Made by a program: the position numbers and the translations under genes. Below, piece after piece: positions 15,823 through 23,505 of a DNA stretch of 64,000 nt. The notes beneath the pieces are model-generated. The model was not told the DNA's origin. It saw nothing but the letters and a program-made list of their open reading frames with translations, and ran no database searches. How positions within the stretch are numbered: position 1 is the first letter of the stretch; the number at the start of each line of letters is the position of its first letter. The stretch is from Enterovibrio norvegicus_B (GTDB lineage: Bacteria > Pseudomonadota > Gammaproteobacteria > Enterobacterales > Vibrionaceae), in the NCBI RefSeq assembly GCF_002876705.1, contig NZ_MDAG01000014.1, positions 195,264 to 259,263 on the forward strand, in the 5' to 3' direction.

Positions 15823-16994
15823 GCTGAACAGCCTCCCTGTGTCTTGAACGTCAACACTGGGCGCAGCCTTGCCACCAAGGTGATCAAGCCTGCATTGACC
15901 AAATCGCCAACGATGCTGTCGCAGCGCTTATAGGCTTGAGGCGCTTCGTCATACAGCAAGCCTTTGTCGCCACAGATGACTTTACTGCCCAACGACGTTT
16001 TATACAGGTCATCTTTCTTGTATTTATGACTCAATCTTGCCTGACATTCACCGCGCTTCCACTTTCGCCCCGCGCCATGAGCAAGAGAATACAGCGCCAA
16101 CGCGTGGTGTTTGCTGGTCAATGCAGTTGGCTTCACAAGGTAGGAATAGTCGCCTCTCGAGCCGGGGATCACGACATAACCTTTGTCACTGGGTGTCGCG
16201 CCTTTTCGATGAAGCCAACCCGCTTTATGGTCATCACCACGCGGTGTGCTTTCCTCAATGAAGTTGTGATTTACATCCAGCACACACTCCCCGTTCACAT
16301 TGATGGCATCAAAAAAGCGTCGTGCAATCAGCTCACGGTTCAGTTCGGCCCAACTAACAGCTTCATTGTGTGCCTGCATATACACCAAATGCGCTGGCGA
16401 ATTTACCAATAACCCTTGGTGATTGTGTTCCGTAATATGGCCAACGAGAATGGATTGCCCTAGCCCTCGCGAACCAGAATGCGCAAGCAACAACAGTTTC
16501 TTTCTATCAATGTTGAGCTGCTCCATCGCGGAGGCGTCGTACACTTCATCGACCGCTTGAAACTCGGCAAAGTGGTTACCTCCACCAATGGTACCAAGTG
16601 CAACATCGAACAGAGATACCGATATTTGTTTCTCCACCTTTCTTTTTTGCACAAGGGGCTGCCAGCTTTCATCTAGTTCAGATTCAACATGTCGAAGTTT
16701 CTTCGCGAGCTTATCGACGTTCGCTTTTGCCACATTCAGTGAGGATTGCCAGAGCGCCATGCCACACCCAATGTCATTTCCCACCAATGCGGGATATACC
16801 TTGGTATCTGACAAAAATGCGGCCCCAATCGGGTATCCACGGCCTGGGTGTAAATCAGGCATTCCTGCAACGGCAATCATGCCAGCAAGCTCAGATGTTT
16901 TAATGAGTTGTTGTGTCGCCAGCCCTTCAACCCACGTGCTTTCAGACGCGAAAAGGCTGACTTTTTCAGTCAGTATTTGGACGGATTTGTCCAT
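15819..16994 (-). CDS. rtcB2: RtcB2-type RNA ligase
   Basis: A 391-residue RtcB family ligase that joins 2',3'-cyclic-phosphate or 3'-phosphate RNA ends to 5'-OH ends using GTP and manganese. Key parts are GNDIGCGM with the metal-binding cysteine, GGGNHF, HSGSRGLG, VIPGSRGDYSYLV and SLAHGAGRKWKRG with the guanylylated histidine. The length and its overlap with prfH place it in the RtcB2 group, which repairs cleaved 16S rRNA after PrfH clears the stalled ribosome. AGGAATAGG stands before the ATG at 16994. A 15-codon ORF with a strong ribosome binding site lies about 90 bp upstream in the same transcript. Confidence 0.94.
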   Translation of the reverse strand: MDKSVQILTEKVSLFASESTWVEGLATQQLIKTSELAGMIAVAGMPDLHPGRGYPIGAAFLSDTKVYPALVGNDIGCGMALWQSSLNVAKANVDKLAKKLRHVESELDESWQPLVQKRKVEKQISVSLFDVALGTIGGGNHFAEFQAVDEVYDASAMEQLNIDRKKLLLLAHSGSRGLGQSILVGHITEHNHQGLLVNSPAHLVYMQAHNEAVSWAELNRELIARRFFDAINVNGECVLDVNHNFIEESTPRGDDHKAGWLHRKGATPSDKGYVVIPGSRGDYSYLVKPTALTSKHHALALYSLAHGAGRKWKRGECQARLSHKYKKDDLYKTSLGSKVICGDKGLLYDEAPQAYKRCDSIVGDLVNAGLITLVARLRPVLTFKTQGGCSA

Positions 16995-17085
16995 GCTACC
17001 TATTCCTTTGATCAGGATAATAAAAATATGTTTTTAGGCAGGCATGTAGACGGATAGAACAGACGACGGCGAAGCGAGGGAACTG

Positions 17086-17133
17086 TTACTGGCTATCAAT
17101 ACCTGCAAAGGGAGTAAATATTGTCATCGTCAT
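17086..17133 (-). CDS. Putative 15-residue leader peptide of rtcB2-prfH
   Basis: The ORF reads MTMTIFTPFAGIDSQ then TAA. It is preceded by AAAGGAGA seven bases before the ATG, one of the best ribosome binding sites in the window. It ends 91 bp before the rtcB2 start codon on the same strand. No repeated regulatory codon of the amino-acid type is seen. A leader ORF could let the operon sense translation failure, but that is inference. Expression has not been shown. Confidence 0.4.
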   Translation of the reverse strand: MTMTIFTPFAGIDSQ

Positions 17134-17192
17134 GTTTATGTCTCCTTTTGCTCGTCGATAAGAAAAATGGTGAAAGCACCCAGTGCGAGCGC

Positions 17193-17221
17193 ATGTTAAG
17201 TACTCATCGAACAAAGATCAA
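17193..17221 (-). promoter_or_regulatory. Candidate sigma-70 promoter of the rtcB2-prfH operon
   Basis: On the minus strand TTGATC (17216-17221) and TAACAT (17193-17198) are separated by exactly 17 bases, each matching four of six consensus positions. Transcription would begin about 50 bases before the leader ORF. I saw no sigma-54 promoter of the RtcR type. Confidence 0.4.
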
Positions 17222-17481
17222 CCACTAATAACAAAATTGTAACCAAAAAAAGACAGTAAGCTTTTAGGGTTAAACAATATTCGTCGAAAAAGCGTGATGC
17301 GATTGTTCACCTTCTTGGAGGGTGAAAGCAAGTTGCTGTATTGCACTAGCCGTTCCCCTGTTTCATGGCTGAGAAGTGGCAGATATTCTTATATTGTGCG
17401 GTATGGTGATTGGCGTTTGTGTATATGATGAATTTTTAGTCGCGCAGTAATGTGCGAATTATTATCTTCAAATTAAATACT

Positions 17482-17747
17482 TATACTCAAACAACCTGAA
17501 GATGCCGGATTCAGCGAGCTTTACTGACGTTATGATCAAGGCGTCCCTTTGCCAATGCAGTGCGCTCCATCAAAAAGGGACAACACCGAGCATGGCGTCA
17601 GTAAACTCGCCCGAAGGGAGGCCCTCAGTGCGTCCACTTCATCGTTAAATTCCTGTGAAATAGAATGACTATTCCTACAAGAATTTGCCTAGAATTGAAC
17701 ACTCTGATGGCCTCTAACATCGAGCATCTTCAGGCTGTTTAGGTATA
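17482..17747 (+). repeat. 266-bp palindromic MITE-like element, copy A
   Basis: The element begins TATACTCAAACAACCTGAAG and ends in its imperfect inverse, with the shared end core CCTGAAGATGC / GCATCTTCAGG. Inside are two large hairpin domains: TTTACTGACG with CGTCAGTAAA enclosing GTCCCTTT with AAAGGGAC, and GAGGCC with GGCCTC enclosing AAATTC with GAATTT. It has no ORF. A second copy of equal length and roughly 95% identity lies inverted at 63439-63704. Its right end is 30 bp before the DUF3302 gene, which it may supply with part of its promoter. Confidence 0.85.
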
Positions 17748-17777
17748 TATAAAAAACAGTAGAGACAAGGAGTCCTC

Positions 17778-18173
17778 ATGTTTCTTGATTATTTCGCGCT
17801 AGGGTTACTCTTCTTCGTCGCGATTGTCTTTTTCTATGGCGTGATCGCCATTCACGACATCCCTTGTGAAATCGCGAAAAAGCGCAACCATCCCCATTCA
17901 GACGCGATTCATTATGCCGGCTGGGTGAGCCTTTTTACCCTTCATGTTTTATGGCCGTTTTTGTGGATATGGGCAACCATGTGGCAAGACGAAAGAGGCT
18001 GGGGGTTTTCAAGTTTAGAACACAACCAAACCAAATTACTTGAACAGGTTAATACCCTTTCAGAGCGTATCGACGCGCTGGAAAAACAACAAATGGCACA
18101 GACGGCGAGCGCTGCTTCTACTGCCGCTAATGCAACCAAGAATGACGATGACAATGTGGGAGGCAACCAATAA
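17778..18173 (+). CDS. DUF3302 inner-membrane protein (YibI-like)
   Basis: A 131-residue protein with two membrane helices (YFALGLLFFVAIVFFYGVIA and GWVSLFTLHVLWPFLWIWATMW), a conserved HDIPCEIAKKRNHPHSDAIHYA loop between them, and a C-terminal coiled coil (KLLEQVNTLSERIDALEKQQ). This is the pattern of DUF3302, such as E. coli YibI. It overlaps the HlyD-type gene by one base (TAATG), the same pairing as yibI-yibH. CAAGGAG precedes the ATG. It probably assists the HlyD-like partner in the membrane; function unknown. Confidence 0.85.
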   Translation: MFLDYFALGLLFFVAIVFFYGVIAIHDIPCEIAKKRNHPHSDAIHYAGWVSLFTLHVLWPFLWIWATMWQDERGWGFSSLEHNQTKLLEQVNTLSERIDALEKQQMAQTASAASTAANATKNDDDNVGGNQ

Positions 18174-19303
18174 TGGATATCCTTCTGATCATGACGTACA
18201 CGGCTTTGTGTATTGTCGTCTTTAAAGTCTTCCATATTCCCCTCACCAAATGGACAGTACCAACGGCTGTTTTAGGGGGGATTGGGTTGGTGGGTTCCTT
18301 GATCTTATTGATGAATTACAACCACCCTTACACGCAATTCGGTGGCAATGTGTTTGTTACCACGCCGATCATCCCTAATGTACGCGGGCAAGTCGTCGAT
18401 GTGCCAGTCAAGCCGAATCAATTGCTGAAAGAAGGCGATGTACTGTTCCAACTAGACACAACCCTTTTTGATGCACGTCTATTAGATGCCAAAGCAGCGC
18501 TCCAATCGGCGAAGCAGTCGTCCCTAGAACTGAACGCGACTTATGAAACAGCAAAAGCCAACACGATAAAAGCTGTTGCCGATAGAGACCGAACCAAAAA
18601 GGAATATGCACGTTACGAGGCAGGTGCAAAGAAAGGCGCGTTCACTGCAGCGAGTGTCGATAACCGCAGGCAGCTTTATCTCGCCGCAGAAGCCACACTC
18701 AAAGCCGTTCAATCGCAGGAAGAAAAAGCACGCTTTGCTGCGCAATCAGAAATTGACGGTCAAAACACCATCGTGGCGCAAGCCCAAGCACAACTCGATC
18801 GCGCGCAGTTTGATCTCGACAGTGCCACAGTGCGTGCCCCATCAGATGGCTATGTCACGCAAGTAACATTGAGACCGGGCATGCTCGCCGTGCCCATGCC
18901 GTTACGACCAGTAATGACATTCATTCCTAAAGAAACCGAGCTGTTCGTTGGTGCATTTAGGCAAAATAGCTTACTGCGCTTAGAGCCCGGTTTTAATGCG
19001 GAATTCATCTTTAAAGCCATTCCTGGCAGAGTTTTCCAAGGTGAAATCGTTGAAGTACTGCCTGCTATTGGTGAAAGTCAGGTTCAGGCACAGGGCACCT
19101 TGTACGGCAGCCAATTGCTCGATAAGCAAGGTCGCGCACTCGTGACCCTCAAAATCAACGAAGACATGAGCCAATACTCCCTTCCCGATGGTACAAATGC
19201 CGAAATCGCTGTGTATTCCGACAGTATTGAACATTTGGCTATCATGCGAAAAGTGTTGCTGAGAATGAAGAGCTGGCAGAACTACCTCTATTTGGATCAC
19301 TAG
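18173..19303 (+). CDS. HlyD family membrane-fusion protein (YibH-like)
   Basis: A 376-residue periplasmic adaptor anchored by N-terminal membrane helices (ILLIMTYTALCIVVFKVFHI and TAVLGGIGLVGSLILLM). The biotinyl-lipoyl-like half motif VPVKPNQLLKEGDVLFQLD starts near residue 78, a helical hairpin follows (about 100-210), and the second half VRAPSDGYVTQVTLRPGML starts near 220. Such proteins link inner-membrane pumps to outer-membrane channels. No transporter or TolC gene is adjacent. It is cotranscribed with the DUF3302 gene and ends at a strong terminator. Confidence 0.88.
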   Translation: MDILLIMTYTALCIVVFKVFHIPLTKWTVPTAVLGGIGLVGSLILLMNYNHPYTQFGGNVFVTTPIIPNVRGQVVDVPVKPNQLLKEGDVLFQLDTTLFDARLLDAKAALQSAKQSSLELNATYETAKANTIKAVADRDRTKKEYARYEAGAKKGAFTAASVDNRRQLYLAAEATLKAVQSQEEKARFAAQSEIDGQNTIVAQAQAQLDRAQFDLDSATVRAPSDGYVTQVTLRPGMLAVPMPLRPVMTFIPKETELFVGAFRQNSLLRLEPGFNAEFIFKAIPGRVFQGEIVEVLPAIGESQVQAQGTLYGSQLLDKQGRALVTLKINEDMSQYSLPDGTNAEIAVYSDSIEHLAIMRKVLLRMKSWQNYLYLDH

Positions 19304-19327
19304 CGCTGTTTAAGCCGGACGCTCCAC

Positions 19328-19366
19328 AAAAAAGAGGATCAGGGTAAACCGTGATCCTCTTTTTGT
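19328..19366. terminator. Bidirectional terminator
   Basis: AAAGAGGATCA at 19331-19341 pairs with TGATCCTCT at 19352-19360, flanked by A-runs on the left and TTTTGTTTTT on the right. It serves the HlyD-type gene and the convergent small gene at 19420. Confidence 0.9.
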
Positions 19367-19419
19367 TTTTGTGTTCGGCGTTTTCTGTGTCTTCGATACA
19401 CAACCTACATGACCATGAC

Positions 19420-19662
19420 TTAACGTTCAGTCCGTTGCATCTGTCTGGTTTGATTCATGGTGCGCGACCCTGCGCCGCCATAGGTGTTGATATCGAAGCG
19501 GTTTGGGGAATAGCCACGGCTCATGCGGTAATGCAGATCCAGTTTTCTCAAATCAATGCCGTGGGTGTCGAATAAGCGTTCAATCACCGTGTTGATTTCG
19601 GCTTGGGGCGTGTTTTGTTCTCGCAGGAAGTAGTAAAGGTTCTCTGCGCGTTCTTGATTCAT
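19420..19662 (-). CDS. Small hypothetical protein
   Basis: An 80-residue soluble protein starting MNQERAENLYYFLREQNTP and ending in a basic, glutamine-rich tail. The ATG at 19662 has GGGAGGT seven bases upstream, which decides the start over an ATG six codons earlier. It contains a helical part (AEINTVIERLFDTHGIDL). I know no family. It faces the HlyD-type gene and shares its terminator. Confidence 0.6.
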   Translation of the reverse strand: MNQERAENLYYFLREQNTPQAEINTVIERLFDTHGIDLRKLDLHYRMSRGYSPNRFDINTYGGAGSRTMNQTRQMQRTER

Positions 19663-20011
19663 CAGCGATACCTCCCTCATTTGGTGGTCAAATTGTAGTC
19701 TTTTTCATCGGCGATGATAATCGCCAATTCTGACAAATCACCCTTACTCATTGGTAATAATCCGTCTCCCTTTTTCATTTCCCTTAAATTTGTTCTTTAC
19801 CGTGTTGCTTTTGTATTGCCTGAACAGAATTTCATGGGTAATATCCCGCGACTTTTCGCCCGCAGCGCCCAACTGGCAAGCGATGCGAAGGGTTTTATGC
19901 CCAAACAACTAACGAAAATGGCTGACATTTTCAAACACTAAGCGAAAGAGAACGATCTCCTTTCGCTGTATGAATGCTCCCGACACACGGGACTTGGAGT
20001 GGATAACACCA

Positions 20012-21043
20012 ATGAAGAAATGGTCTGCGATTCTGGCCAGCGCTGCATGTGCAGTTGCTATGTTCACCACACCTGCGAAAGCAGAAAACGATCAACTTAT
20101 TTTCGCGAACTGGGGACCTTACCTCTCCACCGAACTGCTTGAGCAATTCACCCGCGAAACCGGCATCAAGGTGATTTACTCGACGTATGAGTCAAACGAA
20201 ACCCTGTATGCAAAAATGAAGACGCACCCTGAAGGGTATGATCTTGTGGTGCCATCTACGTACTTCGTTGCCAAAATGCGCGATGAAGGTATGTTGCAGA
20301 AGCTTGACCTTTCTAAGTTGAACAACTTCAACGAGCTAGACAAAAACTACCTCGACAAGCCATTCGACCCAAACAATGACTACTCGATCCCTCACGTCAT
20401 CGCGATGACGGGCTTGGCCGTTAACACTGACATGTACAACCCTGACGATTTCACCAGCTGGGCTGATCTGTGGAACCCAGAGTTGGAAGGTCAAATCATG
20501 CTGATGGACGACACCCGCGAAGTATTCCACATTGCATTGCGTAAACTGGGATACTCAGGAAACTCGACCGATCCTAAACAGATCGATGAAGCCTACGAAG
20601 AGTTGAAGAAACTGATGCCAAACGTACTGGTATTTAACTCTGATAACCCTGCAAACCCATACATGTCTGGCGAAGTTGGCCTAGGTATGTTGTGGAACGG
20701 CTCTGCGGCAGCAGCTCAGCGAGAAGGCTTGCCAATCGAGCTGGTATGGCCAAAAGAAGGTGGCATTTTTTGGGTAGATAGCCTGTCTATTCCAAAGAAC
20801 GCGAAGAACGTTGAAGCCGCACACAAGATGATCGACTTCCTTCTGCGTCCTGAAGTAGCAGCAAAAATCAGTGCTGACACGGGTTACCTAACCGCGGTAG
20901 AGAAATCAAACTCCGCGTACAAAGACAACCCAGCTCTGTTCCCACCACAAGACGACCTTGATCGTGGTGAGTGGCAAGATGCCGTTGGCGAGCTGACGGA
21001 GAAGTACGAAAACTACTTCCTACGTTTGAAGACTGGCGAATAA
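20012..21043 (+). CDS. potD: Spermidine/putrescine-binding periplasmic protein, PotD-like
   Basis: A 343-residue protein with a signal peptide (MKKWSAILASAACAVAMFTTPAKA) and the PotD family pattern: LIFANWGPYLSTELLEQFTRETGIKV, YDLVVPSTYFVAKM, WADLWNPELEGQIMLMDD, GEVGLGMLWNGSAAAAQ, IFWVDSLSIPKNAKN. It would bind polyamines for a PotABC transporter. No potA, potB or potC lies beside it, so it is an orphan binding protein serving a transporter or a sensor elsewhere. Vibrios often carry more than one PotD. The start at 20012 is set by the signal peptide; the ribosome site is only moderate. Confidence 0.92.
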   Translation: MKKWSAILASAACAVAMFTTPAKAENDQLIFANWGPYLSTELLEQFTRETGIKVIYSTYESNETLYAKMKTHPEGYDLVVPSTYFVAKMRDEGMLQKLDLSKLNNFNELDKNYLDKPFDPNNDYSIPHVIAMTGLAVNTDMYNPDDFTSWADLWNPELEGQIMLMDDTREVFHIALRKLGYSGNSTDPKQIDEAYEELKKLMPNVLVFNSDNPANPYMSGEVGLGMLWNGSAAAAQREGLPIELVWPKEGGIFWVDSLSIPKNAKNVEAAHKMIDFLLRPEVAAKISADTGYLTAVEKSNSAYKDNPALFPPQDDLDRGEWQDAVGELTEKYENYFLRLKTGE

Positions 21044-21060
21044 TCCCGCGCTACAATCCA

Positions 21061-21088
21061 AAAAAACCGCTCAATTGAGCGGTTTTTT
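21061..21088 (+). terminator. Terminator of potD
   Basis: AAAAAACCGCTCAA is followed directly by its perfect inverse ending in TTTTTT. It also could serve the convergent phosphotransferase gene. Confidence 0.92.
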
Positions 21089-21117
21089 ATTGTCTGAGGA
21101 TTCCTACTCGCACCGTA

Positions 21118-21888
21118 TTATGTCAGTGCAGCCTCAATCTTTTCTCTATGCGTCTTTAGATAGGCGATATCGTTCAGGTAACAGAGGTGATGCCCATCTT
21201 TCATGTTTTCTACAAAGGCGGCATTGCCCTTCTTGGCTTCCGCCATCATGAAATCAATCAGCGCATGCAGGCGCTCAATCATGGCATCAATCAAACCCGC
21301 CTTTTCCGGTGCCGATAATCCGTAGGCTTCACAGAACAATGCAGCGCGCTTGGCCTGTGTATTTATGTCACCCAACTTGTCGTATTCGTTCGTTTTGAAC
21401 GGTGCCCAGCAATACACCGCATACGCCACATCCCATAGCCTTGGTGCAGGGTGTGCGGTATCGAAGTCAAAGACCCCCACGACACGCTCACCGTCTAACG
21501 CCACGTTATAAGGCGCATAATCACCGTGGCAGATCACTTCAAAGGGTGGCCTAGGTGTCAGCATCCAAGGTAGGTTTTGTGCGGGTTCAGACACGAGAAA
21601 TTGTGCCGACACATCATGAAAATCACACAGCAAAGCGCCTGCTGACATTAAGGCTGCATCTGTACCAATCGCACCGACCAAGGGATAGTTCGAGGTATCA
21701 CCGTCCATAAAAGTCAATATTTCTTGCCCGCCTTCAATGCCGATAACCTCGGGGCAAGCATGAAATCCATTGTCATGAAGGAACGTGAGCAGTTTATGAA
21801 CAGAAGGCGACCATGGATTTAATGGTCTAAACACATGGTCGCCTTGTTTGAAGATGGCGTTATCGCGCCCGCCATTTAATATTTCCAT
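21118..21888 (-). CDS. Aminoglycoside phosphotransferase-type kinase family protein
   Basis: A 256-residue protein of the APH/choline-kinase superfamily. The catalytic loop HGDYAPYNV is at about 120-128 and the metal-binding motif VFDFDTAHP at about 138-146, where the aspartates replace the usual DFG or DWE. The N-terminal lobe is short. Most such chromosomal genes phosphorylate small metabolites and not antibiotics. There is no resistance-gene context here. The substrate is unknown. It lies alone, convergent with potD. Confidence 0.82.
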   Translation of the reverse strand: MEILNGGRDNAIFKQGDHVFRPLNPWSPSVHKLLTFLHDNGFHACPEVIGIEGGQEILTFMDGDTSNYPLVGAIGTDAALMSAGALLCDFHDVSAQFLVSEPAQNLPWMLTPRPPFEVICHGDYAPYNVALDGERVVGVFDFDTAHPAPRLWDVAYAVYCWAPFKTNEYDKLGDINTQAKRAALFCEAYGLSAPEKAGLIDAMIERLHALIDFMMAEAKKGNAAFVENMKDGHHLCYLNDIAYLKTHREKIEAALT

Positions 21889-21984
21889 ATTTGCTAGACT
21901 ATCGCCAAGTAGCTGAAACTTCCTGCATTTTCTAACATCCAGCAGTTGAATACTGCGAGTGAGTTTTTCTTTATAAGAATAGGA

Positions 21985-22704
21985 TCACTGAACGGTCTCA
22001 CCATTGATCGTTGCGGACACCAACTCGTTGACCTCTGTGAAAGTACTATTGCCTGATGTCGAATTCGTTTCCTCACGAATCATTAACCCGTTGCCTACCC
22101 CAATATTTTGAGTAAACACCGCGTTTGTTGATTCGCCATCTTCGACAACATCAAAGGTTAACGTCATTAAACAGGTATTAAATTCACCTGCTGGAACGGT
22201 AATGGTTTCATTCTTTTCAAACGTAAAGGAAATGTCGTAAGTTGCCGTTTGCGTGCCATTGGTAAACACTGATACCGTTGGATACTCTCGCGTTTCTCCT
22301 GCACTCAAGTTGTAATCCAATTGGATACCATTCGGCTTATAGATAATCTCTTCGCCACCAATAATCTGCCCAAGAGTGATAACGTGTTGTTGGCTCTCGT
22401 CCGACACAATGTAGACTTTATTCACCACCGAATCTTCATACAACAAGACTTCACGAGCGTTGGTATAGCCCTCGTAAGTGACTTGGCCACTGACCACGTC
22501 TCGCTCTGTAAAATTCTGACCACTTTGCCCATCTACCGAGAGATTGTGAACCGTCGTTACATCCGCACCAATCGCATTAAGATCTGCATTAAAACATGCT
22601 GTGGCACTTGTGCTGTTTCCACTATTGTTGCTACTGGTATCGCTTCCACTGCCACCGCAACCATTCAACACCACTAACGCCACACACAAGAAAGACCTTT
22701 TCAT
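21985..22704 (-). CDS. Lipoprotein, unknown function
   Basis: A 239-residue lipoprotein with signal and lipobox (SFLCVALVVLNGCGGSG) followed by a serine/asparagine linker and a beta-rich domain of about 190 residues (LDYNLSAGETREYPTV, TVPAGEFNTCLMTLTF). Two ATGs stand in tandem after GAGGT; I took the second, at 22704, because of spacing. TVPAGEFxTC followed by a beta strand recalls a pattern common in lipoproteins of unknown role. No partner gene is adjacent. Confidence 0.7.
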   Translation of the reverse strand: MKRSFLCVALVVLNGCGGSGSDTSSNNSGNSTSATACFNADLNAIGADVTTVHNLSVDGQSGQNFTERDVVSGQVTYEGYTNAREVLLYEDSVVNKVYIVSDESQQHVITLGQIIGGEEIIYKPNGIQLDYNLSAGETREYPTVSVFTNGTQTATYDISFTFEKNETITVPAGEFNTCLMTLTFDVVEDGESTNAVFTQNIGVGNGLMIREETNSTSGNSTFTEVNELVSATINGETVQ

Positions 22705-22809
22705 CATCACCTCGAAAAACTGCAAAACATCCCTTTTCTTCTGCAATTCTACCGAGGCTCACACCTTTGCATCTGAACTCATAATGAGACAGCCTGTAAA
22801 AAATATTGG

Positions 22810-23295
22810 CTAAATGGCTGTGTATTTCCGAATAAAGTCGTTAAGGATATCCACGCCAGATTCGCCGCGTTGTTCTGCTTCCCAGCATTGGTAAATCGCA
22901 GTTTCTTGTTCAGCAATCAACAGAAACGTCGATCGAAAGTCGCTGGGAGCATCGTCTAACCATTCGCGATATTTTAGTTCCCACGGGGCAACCCAATGCA
23001 CCAAATTGTCCACTAACACATTCCATGGTAACGCCACCCAAGCATGTGCATCTTCTACGCCTTTTTGCTGCATCTCTTGGTCATTTCTGTCGAAGCTCAC
23101 ACCGCGCGCTTTGAGCGTTTCTTCAAGTAAATCGGCAGTGAGTGCCTCGACAAGGACGAGTGCTTCCCAAAGCGCTTCACGCGCGTTTTCTGTCGCAACG
23201 TTGGCGGAAGCATCTGAATAATGATCGGCAAAGTAGGTGAAGAAAGAAATGCCGTATACCTCACCCTGATAAGCGCTGTGAATACGCGTCTCCAT
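22810..23295 (-). CDS. Hypothetical cytoplasmic protein
   Basis: A 161-residue acidic, helical protein without signal or membrane segment. It is rich in tryptophan (eight), for example WVALPWNVLVDNLVHWVAPWELKYREWL. GGAGGGA stands six bases before the ATG. I recognise no domain. It is flanked by two lipoprotein genes on the same strand, but the gaps of more than 100 bp argue against one operon. Confidence 0.65.
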   Translation of the reverse strand: METRIHSAYQGEVYGISFFTYFADHYSDASANVATENAREALWEALVLVEALTADLLEETLKARGVSFDRNDQEMQQKGVEDAHAWVALPWNVLVDNLVHWVAPWELKYREWLDDAPSDFRSTFLLIAEQETAIYQCWEAEQRGESGVDILNDFIRKYTAI

Positions 23296-23505
23296 GGCTA
23301 TCCCTCCACGTAAATACGCCCTAAGTTGGCGCGCCTTACCTTACTATCGTTCAAAGTAACAACGACGTGGTTTTTCAAGCGTTGGATTTGCTATTTTCTA
23401 ACACAAATTCATTGATATAAGACATTGGCTCTATGAGTGCGAATATATGCATACATGAAGAATAAAACCAAAACGTTTACATTTTGTCGATCGCCATTGA
23501 AACGG

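Noticed and set aside
17134..17300. RtcR/sigma-54 promoter for rtcB2
   Set aside because: No TGGCAC-N5-TTGC type sequence on the proper strand, and no rtcR gene nearby.
19714..19941. 75-codon plus-strand ORF upstream of potD
   Set aside because: No good ribosome site and composition like non-coding DNA; the C-terminal part is helix-like but not enough to call a gene.
21118..21888. Antibiotic resistance gene (aminoglycoside phosphotransferase)
   Set aside because: Only the superfamily motifs are shared; no mobile context and no match to a known resistance enzyme that I can recall.
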